Origin: a gamma proteobacterium symbiont of Ctena orbiculata
GTDB taxonomy: Bacteria; Pseudomonadota; Gammaproteobacteria; Chromatiales; Chromatiaceae
NCBI GenBank assembly: GCA_003058525.1
Contig: QBVD01000031.1
Span: 1-64,000, forward strand
DNA length: 64,000 nt
Direction of reading: 5' to 3'
In this document: positions 37,901 through 47,917 of the stretch, piece by piece
Position numbering within the stretch: the first letter of the stretch is position 1
Layout: every line of letters starts with the position of its first letter
The notes under the pieces: model-generated
The model's input: only the letters and a program-made list of their open reading frames with translations
Told to the model about the DNA's origin: nothing
The model's database searches: none
Program-made: the position numbers and the translations under genes

Positions 37901-38040
37901 GCCGTGTCTCCTAAAATTCAAGATGGTCGTATAGGCACAATATTACCAAGAAATGGCATCGGCATGCCAATTAACATAGAAAAAAAGTTGGTTTTTATGG
38001 ATGTTTGGCGGACAATAACAGAAATGATGCTGTAGTATGC

Positions 38041-38517
38041 TCAGGTTGCCAACTGGTTTCGGGCATTCAGATCGTATAAATGGCGCTCGGCATCAAGCAG
38101 ATGCTGCCCCCAATGCAGGTGGAATCCCAAGTGCCAACCCTCGACTGCCTTCTGTGGATGCCCATCAAGCATATTGAGTCCACTTTTTAGTTCACAGTAG
38201 ATATCCGTCAGGTCATCCGCCAGGCTGCCGCTCATGCTCTGACCGTCACCGGCCACATCATACTCCATCCAATAACTGTCGCGTTCACCCAACAATTGCC
38301 GCAGATAGGTATAAAGCTCAAATCTGGCATCCAGGTCAGCCGCTGTGTAGTGACAATTTCGCGGGGTCGGGAGATTGAGTGCCGCTACAGCCGCATGCAG
38401 GCGTGGCAGCAGACCTGCAACCTCTTGCAGCCACTGGGTATTGCCTTCCTGCAGACTCTCTACCAGTTCACAATAGTTGCGTGCCAGTGCTTGAAGTTCT
38501 TCTATTTGTGGACTCAT
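38041..38517 (-). CDS. DUF5063-like hypothetical protein
   Basis: A 158-residue soluble helical protein with conserved aromatic/His patterns (GWHLGFHLHWGQHLLDAERHL at the C-terminus, and YCELVESLQEGNTQWL near the start). I judge it DUF5063-like from overall pattern and length, with moderate certainty; function unknown. It is transcribed away from thiD and toward the Fe-S carrier gene, with a 119-bp spacer rich in A and T. Confidence 0.6.
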   Translation of the reverse strand: MSPQIEELQALARNYCELVESLQEGNTQWLQEVAGLLPRLHAAVAALNLPTPRNCHYTAADLDARFELYTYLRQLLGERDSYWMEYDVAGDGQSMSGSLADDLTDIYCELKSGLNMLDGHPQKAVEGWHLGFHLHWGQHLLDAERHLYDLNARNQLAT

Positions 38518-38824
38518 CTCTCATTCCCTCACAGTCTGACTCGACTAGTGCCTACAAGCTGTATCCTGTAGCCAGTGACATGCCGATAACCGAATGACTG
38601 CTTAATACTACTGTTTCAATTGCTTCACACACCCTGAGTCTAGCAGTGATAGCGCTCAATCCTAGGAAAAACCCTTAATCCATCCACCCGTTTCAATTGA
38701 AAAAATATATCTCTCAAGGGATGGGGCGGCATAGGATATCCTTTTTTTGGGCCACCACAACCCCCCTGATGAGGGTATCCATAAGAAAAACCACACAGAT
38801 ATTAAAAAAGGATACAATTCCGTC
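38518..38824. other. Gene-free interval upstream of thiD
   Basis: There are 307 bases between the DUF5063-like gene and thiD. I searched for a TPP riboswitch and found no CUGAGA/ACCUGAU signature. AAGGA at about 38809 serves thiD. A CTGATGAG octamer at 38766-38773 is present but without the rest of a hammerhead core. No terminator or gene seen. Confidence 0.55.
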
Positions 38825-39649
38825 ATGCATGTTAAATCACCTCGTTTACCTGTGGTTTTAGCCATTGGCGGACATGACCCCGGGGGGGGTGCCGGAATTC
38901 AGGCCGATATCGAGTCCATCGGAGCGAATGGCTGCCATGCCGCTACTGCGCTCACCTGCGTGACCGTACAGGACAGCTGCAACGTCAGTCAGTTGGTTCC
39001 TATTCCCCCCGCAACGCTCGCGGATCAAATCAGTGCGACCCTCTCAGACTGCCAGGTAGCCATCATCAAGATCGGTCTGCTCGGCAGCCTGCCCGCAGCT
39101 GAGGCGATTGTTGAGGTCCTACACAAGCATCCAACCATCCCTGTGGTGTTCGATCCGGTCCTCAGGGCGGGTGGTGGCGGTGAACTCGCCAATATGAGAT
39201 TGATTGATTATATTCGGCAGACGCTGATCCCACTGTGCCGTCTGATCACACCCAACATACCCGAGGCCGTGAACTTGACCGATGATAATGGATTGCCCGA
39301 GCTGGATACCATGGGCCGTCAACTGCTCGGCCTCGGTGCAGACGCGGTATTGATAACCGGTACCCACGAACCAGATGAGAGAAGGGAGATCACCCACAAT
39401 CTCTACCAGACCGGCGCCTCCCCAATTCACACATCCTGCAGGCGGCTGGCCGGCGTGTTTCACGGCTCCGGTTGTACCCTGGCATCCGCCATCGCAGCCA
39501 GAATGGCCGTGGGTGAAGCACTGCAGGTCGCGGTAGCCCAGGGGCTCGAATACAGCTGGTCGGCATTGACCCATGGATTCAAGACGGGAAAATGCCAATC
39601 CATTCCGGGACGACTGTACAGAATTTTACGACACCATGACGAGAGATAA
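38825..39649 (+). CDS. thiD: Hydroxymethylpyrimidine/phosphomethylpyrimidine kinase
   Basis: Phosphorylates HMP and HMP-P for thiamine synthesis. Substrate loop GGHDPGGGAGIQADI near residue 15 and the C-terminal anion-hole HGSGCTLASAIA are intact. ATG 38825 with AAGGA upstream; 274 residues. It overlaps thiE by 14 bases and the unit continues to hemL. There is no riboswitch-like leader visible. Confidence 0.95.
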   Translation: MHVKSPRLPVVLAIGGHDPGGGAGIQADIESIGANGCHAATALTCVTVQDSCNVSQLVPIPPATLADQISATLSDCQVAIIKIGLLGSLPAAEAIVEVLHKHPTIPVVFDPVLRAGGGGELANMRLIDYIRQTLIPLCRLITPNIPEAVNLTDDNGLPELDTMGRQLLGLGADAVLITGTHEPDERREITHNLYQTGASPIHTSCRRLAGVFHGSGCTLASAIAARMAVGEALQVAVAQGLEYSWSALTHGFKTGKCQSIPGRLYRILRHHDER

Positions 39650-40289
39650 GCGATCCGGCTTGCGGGGTCTTTACGCCATTACCGATGCGCAACTCAGTCC
39701 CAAGCATCACCTCCTGCAACACGTGGAACAGGCACTGCTTGGTGGTGCCGCTATCATCCAATATCGGGATAAAACAGACAGTGCCTCCCGGCGCCTTGCC
39801 GATGTCACGGCCTTACGGCGCCTATGCAGCGTTCATGCCGCACGCCTGATCATCAATGATGATATCGAGCTGGCAAAGCGGGTTGGAGCGGACGGTGTTC
39901 ACCTGGGAGCTGAAGATAATGCACCCGCGTACGCCCGCACGATATTGGGTGAGGATGCGATCATAGGCGTCTCCTGCTACAACCGAATCGATCTCGCCCA
40001 CAGAGCGGCCGCTTCCGGGGCCGACTATATTGCTTTCGGACGTTTTTTCCCCTCGCGTGTAAAACCCAATGCAGTGCAGGCTCATCCGGAGCTGTTAACG
40101 ATCGCCAAAAACAAATTCAAACTCCCCCTGGTTGCCATCGGTGGGATAACGCCGGAGAATGGCGCCCCATTGATCCGTGCAGGGGCAGACATGCTGGCTG
40201 TCATACACGGGGTGTTCGGACAGACGGATATTCAAGCCGCCTGCCGTCGATTGACAAGACTATTCGAACCGCAGGAGAAATCACGATGA
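39636..40289 (+). CDS. thiE: Thiamine-phosphate synthase
   Basis: Joins HMP-PP and thiazole phosphate. TIM-barrel signatures [24 protein letters not shown] and the phosphate-binding GGITPENG are present. ATG 39636 ([11 protein letters not shown]) gives 217 residues, family length, with the first 14 bases inside thiD. Overlaps hemL by ATGA. Confidence 0.95.
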   Translation: MTRDKRSGLRGLYAITDAQLSPKHHLLQHVEQALLGGAAIIQYRDKTDSASRRLADVTALRRLCSVHAARLIINDDIELAKRVGADGVHLGAEDNAPAYARTILGEDAIIGVSCYNRIDLAHRAAASGADYIAFGRFFPSRVKPNAVQAHPELLTIAKNKFKLPLVAIGGITPENGAPLIRAGADMLAVIHGVFGQTDIQAACRRLTRLFEPQEKSR

Positions 40290-41569
40290 GCCGTTCCCAT
40301 GACCTATTTACCCAGGCACAGAAGCATATTCCGGGAGGTGTCAATTCACCGGTCCGGGCCTTCCATGGGGTGGGCGGCGAGCCGGTTTTTGTCGACTGTG
40401 CCGCAGGGCCGTATATCTATGATCCGGATGGCAATCGATATATCGACTATGTCGGCTCCTGGGGGCCAATGATCCTCGGCCATTCACATCACGATGTTAT
40501 CGAGGCCGTGGCCTCGGTGATCAATAAGGGCCTCAGCTTTGGTGCCCCCACCGAGCTTGAGAACCAGATGGCGGAGAAGGTTTGTGAACTGGTGCCGAGC
40601 ATGGATCTGGTCCGCATGGTCAGCTCTGGCACAGAGGCCACCATGTCGGCGATCCGTCTGGCGCGAGGTTTTACCGGACGCGACAAGATCATCAAATTCG
40701 AAGGCTGTTATCACGGCCATTCGGACTCGCTGCTGGTGAAAGCCGGTTCCGGGATGCTGACATTGGGCGAACCCTCCTCCCCCGGGGTGCCCGCCGCCCT
40801 GGCTGAACACACGATCACATTGAACTTCAATGACAGCCAACAGGTACGCGATACATTCAATCGGCTTGGTGACAAAATCGCCTGCATCATTGTTGAACCG
40901 GTGGCCGGCAATATGAACTGCATCCCCCCTGTTCCCGGCTTTCTGGAAACCCTGCGCGAGGTCTGCGACAAGCATGGAACAGTATTGATATTCGATGAAG
41001 TGATGACAGGTTTCAGGGTCGCTCTGGGCGGTGCGCAGGCACACTACGGCATCACTCCCGATTTGACCACCTTGGGCAAGGTGATCGGTGGCGGTATGCC
41101 GGTTGGCGCCTTTGGCGGCAGACAGGATATCATGCAAAAGATCGCTCCCCTGGGACCGGTCTATCAGGCGGGCACGCTCTCCGGCAATCCAGTCGCCATG
41201 AGTGCCGGCCTGAAGACCCTTGAACTGATTTCCGAACCTGGGTTCCATGACCGGCTATCGGCTAAAGTCGAAAAACTGGTAGAAGGCATCATGCAACAGG
41301 CGAAGGCAGCCGGCGTTCCGCTGGCTGAAAACCATGTCGGCGGCATGTTTGGCCTGTTCTTCAGCGACAACGCCTCGGTTAACGATTACGCCGCTGCAAC
41401 CGCATGTCGCCAGGACCGATTCAAAGCCTTTTATCATGCAATGCTGGAACGAGGCATCTATCTGGCGCCATCCGCTTTCGAAGCGGGATTTGTCTCTGAT
41501 GCCCATAGTGACGAGGATATCGAAAACACTATCCGTGCTGCCGGGGAGTCATTCATAGCATTGGAATAG
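40286..41569 (+). CDS. hemL: Glutamate-1-semialdehyde 2,1-aminomutase
   Basis: Makes 5-aminolevulinate for tetrapyrrole synthesis. Signatures are [35 protein letters not shown], the PLP-aspartate FDEVMTGFR and Lys in [17 protein letters not shown]. 427 residues. Translationally coupled to thiE; thiD-thiE-hemL is a known gammaproteobacterial cluster. Confidence 0.97.
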   Translation: MSRSHDLFTQAQKHIPGGVNSPVRAFHGVGGEPVFVDCAAGPYIYDPDGNRYIDYVGSWGPMILGHSHHDVIEAVASVINKGLSFGAPTELENQMAEKVCELVPSMDLVRMVSSGTEATMSAIRLARGFTGRDKIIKFEGCYHGHSDSLLVKAGSGMLTLGEPSSPGVPAALAEHTITLNFNDSQQVRDTFNRLGDKIACIIVEPVAGNMNCIPPVPGFLETLREVCDKHGTVLIFDEVMTGFRVALGGAQAHYGITPDLTTLGKVIGGGMPVGAFGGRQDIMQKIAPLGPVYQAGTLSGNPVAMSAGLKTLELISEPGFHDRLSAKVEKLVEGIMQQAKAAGVPLAENHVGGMFGLFFSDNASVNDYAAATACRQDRFKAFYHAMLERGIYLAPSAFEAGFVSDAHSDEDIENTIRAAGESFIALE

Positions 41570-41590
41570 TGTTTGTGCGAGCCGCTATCG

Positions 41591-43576
41591 ATGAGTGAGT
41601 TTTTCACCCCCCTGCTGGCATGGATCGGAGAAAACCCTCTCTGGGCAGGTTTTACGGTCTTCGTCGTAGCCTTTTCCGAATCGGTCGCCATTATCGGCCT
41701 GATTGTACCCGGTGTGGTATTGATGTTCGGTTTCGGCGCACTGATCGCCACCGGTATCCTGGAATTCTGGGCCGTCTTTTGGTGGGCCGTCGCCGGTGCG
41801 GTGGCGGGGGATGGGCTCAGCTTCTGGCTGGGGCACCATTTTCAGGACAGGTTGCGAGACTTCTGGCCATTCAACCGTCATCCCACCACCTTGCAACGGG
41901 GTATCACCTTCTTCCAGCGTTATGGGGGTAAAAGCGTGGCCCTCGGCCGGTTCTTCGGACCCGTGCGCGCCATCATCCCCCTCGTCGCAGGCATGTTGGG
42001 GATGCCCCCGCTGCGTTTCGTAGCCGCCAACATTCTCTCGGCGCTGGTTTGGGCTCCGGCATACCTGTTGCCCGGTATCGTGTTTGGCGCCTCCCTGGAA
42101 CTCGCATCGGAAGTTGCCTTCCGGCTGGTCGCCCTCATGATATTACTGCTGTTTCTGGCCTGGGCCCTGTTCATCCTGGTCCGAACACTGTTCAGGTTGA
42201 TTCAACCCCATGCCACCACCCTGGTCCAGCTGGGCTTCGAATGGGGGCAGTTGCATAGAGGTTTCAGGTCGATCTCGCGCTCCCTGGCTGATCCGAACCA
42301 TCCCGAGGCCCGCGGACTGGCATTCCTTGCAACCCTATTGCTGCTTGCTGCATTGCTGTTCGTTCTGATCACCGGCATAGTTTTGGATGGTTCATTGACT
42401 AAAAAGACCGATCTTCTGTTCTATAGCGGCCTGCAAAGCCTGCACACACCCTGGGGTGACCAGCTGATGGTGCTATTCACCAGCCTGGGTGATATCGGGC
42501 CGATTCTCTGGATTGCCTTGGGAGTTGCCATACTCCTGCTGCTGCAAGGTCATCAACGGGCCTTCTACTATCTGTTTGCGGCAACCGCATTTGGGATCTT
42601 GGCACCGCTGCTGCTCAAATACAGCCTGCGCATACCTCGACCGCCGAACTTACCGGATTCCCTGGGCCCATGGTCCTTCCCGAGTGCGCATGTGTTACGC
42701 AGTGTAACCCTGTACGGATTTCTCTCGATCATGATTGCCCGGACGCTGATTCGTGAATGGCGCTGGTTTCCATACAGTATCGCTGCTTTGGCAATCGGTG
42801 CAGTTGCCCTCTCAAGGCTCTATTTGGGTGCCCACTGGGCCACTGATATTCTAGGTAGCCTGACCCTGGGAATCGCCTGGATAGCCCTGCTCGGTATTGC
42901 ATACTATCGCCACGTGGAAGCGGAAACCCATCCAGCCACCCTGATCGCGACCACACTCCTGTTGCTTTTATCATGCGGCAGCTATGGCTGGTTCAATGCA
43001 GCTGAAAGATCCGCCGTCTATCAACGCACACCTGAGATCGTGCAAATCTCTCTGGATGCGTGGTGGAACGGCCAGGCAGGCTTACCGCTATATCGCAATG
43101 ATATCTTTGGTAACAAGGACCACCCCCTGAACATACAGCTGGCAGGCGATCACGCACAACTCGCCGCCCTGCTTAAACAGCATGGCTGGCACCGGGCGGA
43201 GATGCTGGGATGGGGTAATCTGTTGCGCCTGTTGTCTCCCAAAGCCCAGCTTGAGACCCTGCCCATACCGCCTCAGGCGCATGACGCGCGTCACGAGGAA
43301 TTGGTCATGGTCAAACCCCTGTCGGATCAACGACGGCTGCTGCTGAGGCTCTGGTCGACGCCACTCAGACTCGACCCTGACGGTTTGAGAATATCCATCG
43401 GTAACGTAACACTACAAAGCGCCGAAACCGTGATCGGCATGTTGACCATACCGCGGACGGTCCGACAATTTAAACAGCCAATCGACATGCTAAGACAAAA
43501 TCTTGCGCAACTGCGGGACGGTGTCAAACTTGACCCGGGCACTCCGGTCAGACTGATACTGAAACCACACCAATGA
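41591..43576 (+). CDS. DedA-PAP2-LssY fusion membrane protein
   Basis: Three domains. A DedA/VTT N-terminus (residues 1-200; GRFFGPVRAIIPLVAGMLGM), a PAP2 lipid-phosphatase domain (about 220-450) with all three motifs KYSLRIPRP, FPSAHV (Ala for the usual Gly in PSGH) and SRLYLGAHWATDIL, and a LssY C-terminal domain (about 480-661) outside the membrane helices. Likely handles lipid phosphates such as undecaprenyl-PP or phosphatidic acid in the inner membrane. ATG 41591 is chosen over a GTG at 41573. It follows hemL by 21 bases and may share its transcript. Confidence 0.9.
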   Translation: MSEFFTPLLAWIGENPLWAGFTVFVVAFSESVAIIGLIVPGVVLMFGFGALIATGILEFWAVFWWAVAGAVAGDGLSFWLGHHFQDRLRDFWPFNRHPTTLQRGITFFQRYGGKSVALGRFFGPVRAIIPLVAGMLGMPPLRFVAANILSALVWAPAYLLPGIVFGASLELASEVAFRLVALMILLLFLAWALFILVRTLFRLIQPHATTLVQLGFEWGQLHRGFRSISRSLADPNHPEARGLAFLATLLLLAALLFVLITGIVLDGSLTKKTDLLFYSGLQSLHTPWGDQLMVLFTSLGDIGPILWIALGVAILLLLQGHQRAFYYLFAATAFGILAPLLLKYSLRIPRPPNLPDSLGPWSFPSAHVLRSVTLYGFLSIMIARTLIREWRWFPYSIAALAIGAVALSRLYLGAHWATDILGSLTLGIAWIALLGIAYYRHVEAETHPATLIATTLLLLLSCGSYGWFNAAERSAVYQRTPEIVQISLDAWWNGQAGLPLYRNDIFGNKDHPLNIQLAGDHAQLAALLKQHGWHRAEMLGWGNLLRLLSPKAQLETLPIPPQAHDARHEELVMVKPLSDQRRLLLRLWSTPLRLDPDGLRISIGNVTLQSAETVIGMLTIPRTVRQFKQPIDMLRQNLAQLRDGVKLDPGTPVRLILKPHQ

Positions 43577-43617
43577 CCGGGCTATAGATCCCGACCACAC
43601 TCACGCATTAAAGCAAA

Positions 43618-43639
43618 ATATACTTTGGTCGAAGTATAT
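43618..43639. promoter_or_regulatory. Operator-like perfect dyad
   Basis: ATATACTT-TGGTCG-AAGTATAT, 8-bp perfect arms with a 6-base spacer, 95 bp before the GTG of the PhnD-PAS gene and 42 bp after the LssY gene stop. No T-tract follows, so it is more likely a regulator site than a terminator. Confidence 0.6.
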
Positions 43640-43655
43640 GTGTGAATTACCGAAA

Positions 43656-43668
43656 TTACTTTTAGTAA
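43656..43668. promoter_or_regulatory. Second small dyad in the same spacer
   Basis: TTACT-TTT-AGTAA, 5-bp arms, 17 bp downstream of the larger dyad. It could belong to the promoter or a second operator. Confidence 0.35.
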
Positions 43669-43733
43669 GTTATACCCTGTCATACAATAATAATGATACA
43701 TGACGAAGGAATGGAAGCCGCGGAATCCGTAAT

Positions 43734-45584
43734 GTGTTTAAGCAATTGAAACGACAAACCCGATATTCAGTCAGGTATCTTTTCACCATACTTCTATTAT
43801 GGTTAACCGCCTCTGCGGTCTTGGCGGATACGACAGAAGTACGCATTGGCGTACTGGCAAAAAGGGGCCCTGAAAAAAGCCTGGAACGCTGGAGCGCGAC
43901 GGCAGATTATCTGAACACCACCCTGCCCGCCTATCGGTTCAGAATCATACCCATGGCTTTCGACGACATTCAGATTCTGGTTAAAAACCAGATGGTCGAT
44001 TTCGTCATCGTAAATCCGGGAATCTATGTGAATCTATCGGTCAAATATGGGGTCAGACGGGTACTCACCCTGATCAATAAACTGTCCCATGAAAGCCAGG
44101 TATCCAGTTTTGGCAGTGTCGTCTTCACCCTCAATGAGCTAGAGAATATTCGAAATCTGGCTGACCTGAAAGATCAGCGTGTTGCTGCAGTTCACAGCAC
44201 ATCTCTCGGCGGATGGATCATGGCGCGAAGGGAGTTGCGAATAGAGGGTCTGGAAAAATGGGATTTCGCCTCGTTGCTGTTCCTCAACACCCATGATGCG
44301 GTTGTGAACGCGGTGTTGAATCGGGAGGCGGAAGTCGGCATCGTCAGAACCGACACCCTGGAACGGATGGCTCAGGAAGGGAAGCTGAATCAGGATGACC
44401 TTCGTATCATTTCACCCAAGTTTCATGACGACTATCCTTATGCCATAAGTACGCCGCTTTATCCCGAATGGCCCTTATCGCAACTATCCAACACACCTAA
44501 AGTCCTAGCAAAAGAAGTCGCATTGGCGCTTTTGAATCTTCCCCCTGATCACCCGGCCGCCCTTGATGCCAACATACACGGATGGACAATTCCCGAGAAC
44601 TATCAGGCAGTACATGATCTTTTGGCGCAATTGGAGATGCCTCCCTACGACAAAAACCTGAAATACAGATTTCTCGACTCGATTGTTGATATCTTGTACA
44701 GGTATTTGTTGTTCCTGCTTGTCCTGGTAATCCTAATAGTGCTTGTCACGCGACTGATTCGACTCAATCGATCACTGACAGCGCATAAGAAAACCCTGGA
44801 AGAGAGCGAAAATGCGCAAATTATTACCTTTGAACAGGCCCCGGTAGGGCTAGCCCATATCAGCCTCAACGGGAAGATAGTGCGTCTTAACAATAGACTG
44901 AGCGAAATCGTCGCACTGACACCTGAACAAATCATGGAGATAAATCTCAAGGAACTGCTGTTCAACGAGGATGTACCTTTATGCACCGCCGCCTTCGACA
45001 AACTTCGCAGTAAAGAGATGAGCAGAATCTCTGCTCAAGTGCGCCTGGTTTGCGCCAATGGCGCCACCAAGTGGATCCAGCTTTCACTTTCCACCATACC
45101 CAATCATCGCAATGGTGACGACCATCTGATTGCGGTGATCGATGATATCGATCAGTATAAAAAAATTGAGGAGGAGTCGTTACACGCCAAACAATTAAAA
45201 GAACTGATTCTGGATATCGCGGGCGACGGCATTATCGGCATCGACAGCCAGGCAAATCACATTTTTGTCAACCCTGCAGCGGCGGATATGCTGGGATTCA
45301 CCATCGACGAGCTACTCGATAAGAACAGCCATGCCACATGGCACCATAGCAGAGAGGATGGCAGCGAGTTTCCGGAATCGGAATGCCCGATAACCAAGGT
45401 ACTTGAACATGGCAACATGCATCGTGGAGAACAGGAGACAATCTGGCGGAAAAACGGCAAACCCCTGCGGGTCAATTACATCAGCACACCGATCAAGGAG
45501 GAGAACACGGTTATCGGAGCAGTGATCGTTTTTCATCGTGACACATTATCGAACCCGGACAAACTTGCTGTGGTCACGTCATGA
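43734..45584 (+). CDS. PhnD-like periplasmic sensor with two PAS domains and no output domain
   Basis: Signal/TM segment (about residues 12-30), a PhnD-type phosphate/phosphonate-binding fold (about 35-290: VRIGVLAKRGPEKSLERW, VDFVIVNPGIYVNL), TM helix YRYLLFLLVLVILIVLVTRL (about 310-332), a short linker, PAS-1 (about 350-470) and PAS-2 (about 480-605, DIAGDGIIGIDSQANHIFVN). The chain ends just after the second PAS, with no kinase, GGDEF or effector. Start GTG 43734; an ATG at 43711 is in another frame. It overlaps the GGDEF gene by ATGA, so the two must be made together. Ligand unknown; phosphonate is only a family guess. Confidence 0.88.
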   Translation: MFKQLKRQTRYSVRYLFTILLLWLTASAVLADTTEVRIGVLAKRGPEKSLERWSATADYLNTTLPAYRFRIIPMAFDDIQILVKNQMVDFVIVNPGIYVNLSVKYGVRRVLTLINKLSHESQVSSFGSVVFTLNELENIRNLADLKDQRVAAVHSTSLGGWIMARRELRIEGLEKWDFASLLFLNTHDAVVNAVLNREAEVGIVRTDTLERMAQEGKLNQDDLRIISPKFHDDYPYAISTPLYPEWPLSQLSNTPKVLAKEVALALLNLPPDHPAALDANIHGWTIPENYQAVHDLLAQLEMPPYDKNLKYRFLDSIVDILYRYLLFLLVLVILIVLVTRLIRLNRSLTAHKKTLEESENAQIITFEQAPVGLAHISLNGKIVRLNNRLSEIVALTPEQIMEINLKELLFNEDVPLCTAAFDKLRSKEMSRISAQVRLVCANGATKWIQLSLSTIPNHRNGDDHLIAVIDDIDQYKKIEEESLHAKQLKELILDIAGDGIIGIDSQANHIFVNPAAADMLGFTIDELLDKNSHATWHHSREDGSEFPESECPITKVLEHGNMHRGEQETIWRKNGKPLRVNYISTPIKEENTVIGAVIVFHRDTLSNPDKLAVVTS

Positions 45585-47917
45585 ATTCAGGTAGATTGGT
45601 TCGAATCTACCTACTTCTTCTGGTATTCATCACCACCTTTGGAGGCCTGTTGTTCTGGGGTATCTATCAGCAAACCCTAAACACTATCGTGAGCGAGCTG
45701 AAACTCGAATCGAACATTCTCATCAATCAATTGACAAAACAGATCAGCCTCGCATTTATCGAAATACACTCCGATCTGCTCTACATAATCGAACAACAGG
45801 AAATTCGCGGTCTGAATTCGGAAAAAACAACCTCAATCAAAATCGACCATATTCAGGAGTCATGGAAATCCCTGGTGCTGCAACGAAAACGTTACGATCA
45901 GATACGCTTTCTCGACTACACCGGGCAGGAGCGCATACGCGTCAACTACAACAACGGAAATCCCATTGTCATTGAAGACGAGTACCTGCAATCCAAAAAG
46001 CACCGTTACTACTTTACCGAGTCCATCAACACACCGCCCGGCACCATATACAGTACCCAGCTGGACCTGAATATCGAGAACCAACAGATTGAGCTGCCGC
46101 TGAAACCGACAATCCGATTCGCTTCGCCAGTTTATGACAACAACAGTAAAACCATCGGCGTAGTCATACTCAACTACCTGGCAGATAATATCCTGAATGA
46201 GTTTCGCAGAATCTCCGCCGGCTTTGCCGGGAACGCCATATTACTTAATTGGCAGGGTTATACATTATTGAGTCCTGAGAGCGCCCAGGACTGGGGCTTC
46301 ATGTTTCCCGACAGTCCCCAGACCGGAATCAATGTGCAACATGCCACTGCCTGGCACACCATCCAACAATTGAATCGCGGCCAGGAAATCAACCAGCATG
46401 GCCTTTACACTTTCGACTCCATCAATCCTTCGGGCAACAAGTTGGATAGTTACTGTGCAAGCTGTCTCCGGGTACTCCTACAAATACCGAAAGAATTGAT
46501 CGACGCAAGATTGTGGAGGCAGCTTGCCAGCAGTGTACACCTGCTTGGGACAACACTCATAATCCTGTTTATTGTACTGGCGATTGCAATTTGGAATCGC
46601 GAAAAGCGCAATCTAAATGAACGACAGCTTCAAAATCTAAACAAACGCATATCTCATGAACATGACCTGTTCCTTAGCGGACCCAGCATCATCGCCAAGC
46701 TGCGCAATGAGCTGGGATGGCCGGTAGAGTTCATTTCTTCCAATATCACTGATTTTCTGGGCTATGAACCTGATAAATTCACGACTGGCGAATTGACATT
46801 TTCCAACCTCATCGATCCCGACTACCTGCAACAATACTCTCAGGAAAACATCCAGGCCGACCGGAACCGTGCCACTGATTTCAAACGTAGTCCTTATAAA
46901 ATCATCGACCACGCCAATAAACACAAATGGGTGCAGGACACAACCCATCTCATCCGTGACGAATTTGGTAAACTGACCCATTACTTCATCCATATCAGCG
47001 ATATTACCCACCTCAAAAAGGTGGAAGAACAACTCACGGAATCACACAACTACATCCAGCGGGTAATCGACGCCATTGCCGATCCAACTCTTGTGATCGA
47101 TGTCAACACCCATCAATTGAAACTGGCAAACCAGTCCGCCATCAATCTGTATACCAACGATAAACAGCTGAAGGAAGGCGTTACATGCTACCGTCTAACC
47201 CATAAACGCAATACCCCGTGCAGCGGCAAACATGATCCTTGCCCGATCACTGAGATATTAAAGACCAAGCATACTGTATCCGCTGTACACAAACATTATG
47301 ACAGTGAAGGCAGAGTGATGCATGTGGATGTACGCGCCACTCCGATCTTTGATGAATCCGGTGAAAACCTGGTGCAGATTATCGAGTCGCACCGTGATAT
47401 CACCGACACTGTGAAGATGGAGAAGCAGCTACAGTATATTGCTGAAACAGATCGCTTGACTCAGATTTATAACCGAACAAAATTCGATGAAGAGTTGAAA
47501 AAACAAATCGCCTGGGCCAGCCTGGCCAATCAAAATTTTGGTCTGATCATGCTCGACCTCGATCATTTCAAGGATGTCAATGACAACCATGGTCATGATA
47601 CAGGCGACAAGGTATTGAAGAGTACGGTAGAACTGTTACACAACCGAATCCGCAAATCAGACATCCTTGCCCGCTGGGGTGGTGAGGAATTTATGATCAT
47701 CGCCCCCCAGATACAACAGGATGATATGTTTGCGATGCTCGAGTCTCTCCGAGAGGCTATAGAGGGAATCGATCACGAGCATGCAGGAACGGTAACGGCC
47801 AGTTTCGGTGCGACCATACTTACGCCCAACGACAATATTCAATCCCTGCTCAAACGAGTGGACATGGCGCTCTACCGTTCGAAAAACAGTGGTCGTAACC
47901 GTTGCACTATTCTTTAA
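45581..47917 (+). CDS. Diguanylate cyclase with Cache and PAS domains
   Basis: TM1 (about 8-28), a large periplasmic Cache-like domain (30-310), TM2 (about 310-335), two PAS regions (about 355-480 and 485-610) and a GGDEF domain (about 620-778). The active site is GGEEF, and RKSD five residues earlier is an intact inhibitory c-di-GMP site (RxxD). The second PAS has a cysteine cluster (CYRLTHKRNTPC, HDPCPITE), a possible redox or metal site. Synthesises c-di-GMP. Coupled to the PhnD-PAS gene, which may feed it signals through PAS-PAS pairing; inference. Confidence 0.92.
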   Translation: MNSGRLVRIYLLLLVFITTFGGLLFWGIYQQTLNTIVSELKLESNILINQLTKQISLAFIEIHSDLLYIIEQQEIRGLNSEKTTSIKIDHIQESWKSLVLQRKRYDQIRFLDYTGQERIRVNYNNGNPIVIEDEYLQSKKHRYYFTESINTPPGTIYSTQLDLNIENQQIELPLKPTIRFASPVYDNNSKTIGVVILNYLADNILNEFRRISAGFAGNAILLNWQGYTLLSPESAQDWGFMFPDSPQTGINVQHATAWHTIQQLNRGQEINQHGLYTFDSINPSGNKLDSYCASCLRVLLQIPKELIDARLWRQLASSVHLLGTTLIILFIVLAIAIWNREKRNLNERQLQNLNKRISHEHDLFLSGPSIIAKLRNELGWPVEFISSNITDFLGYEPDKFTTGELTFSNLIDPDYLQQYSQENIQADRNRATDFKRSPYKIIDHANKHKWVQDTTHLIRDEFGKLTHYFIHISDITHLKKVEEQLTESHNYIQRVIDAIADPTLVIDVNTHQLKLANQSAINLYTNDKQLKEGVTCYRLTHKRNTPCSGKHDPCPITEILKTKHTVSAVHKHYDSEGRVMHVDVRATPIFDESGENLVQIIESHRDITDTVKMEKQLQYIAETDRLTQIYNRTKFDEELKKQIAWASLANQNFGLIMLDLDHFKDVNDNHGHDTGDKVLKSTVELLHNRIRKSDILARWGGEEFMIIAPQIQQDDMFAMLESLREAIEGIDHEHAGTVTASFGATILTPNDNIQSLLKRVDMALYRSKNSGRNRCTIL

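Noticed and set aside
38766..38773. CTGATGAG octamer suggesting a hammerhead ribozyme
   Set aside because: No matching CGAAA segment or stems at the required positions.
38518..38824. Possible TPP riboswitch before thiD
   Set aside because: The CUGAGA and ACCUGAU-type signatures are absent on the coding strand.
38662..38865. 67-residue frame antisense to the thiD leader
   Set aside because: Short, overlaps the thiD start and has no support.
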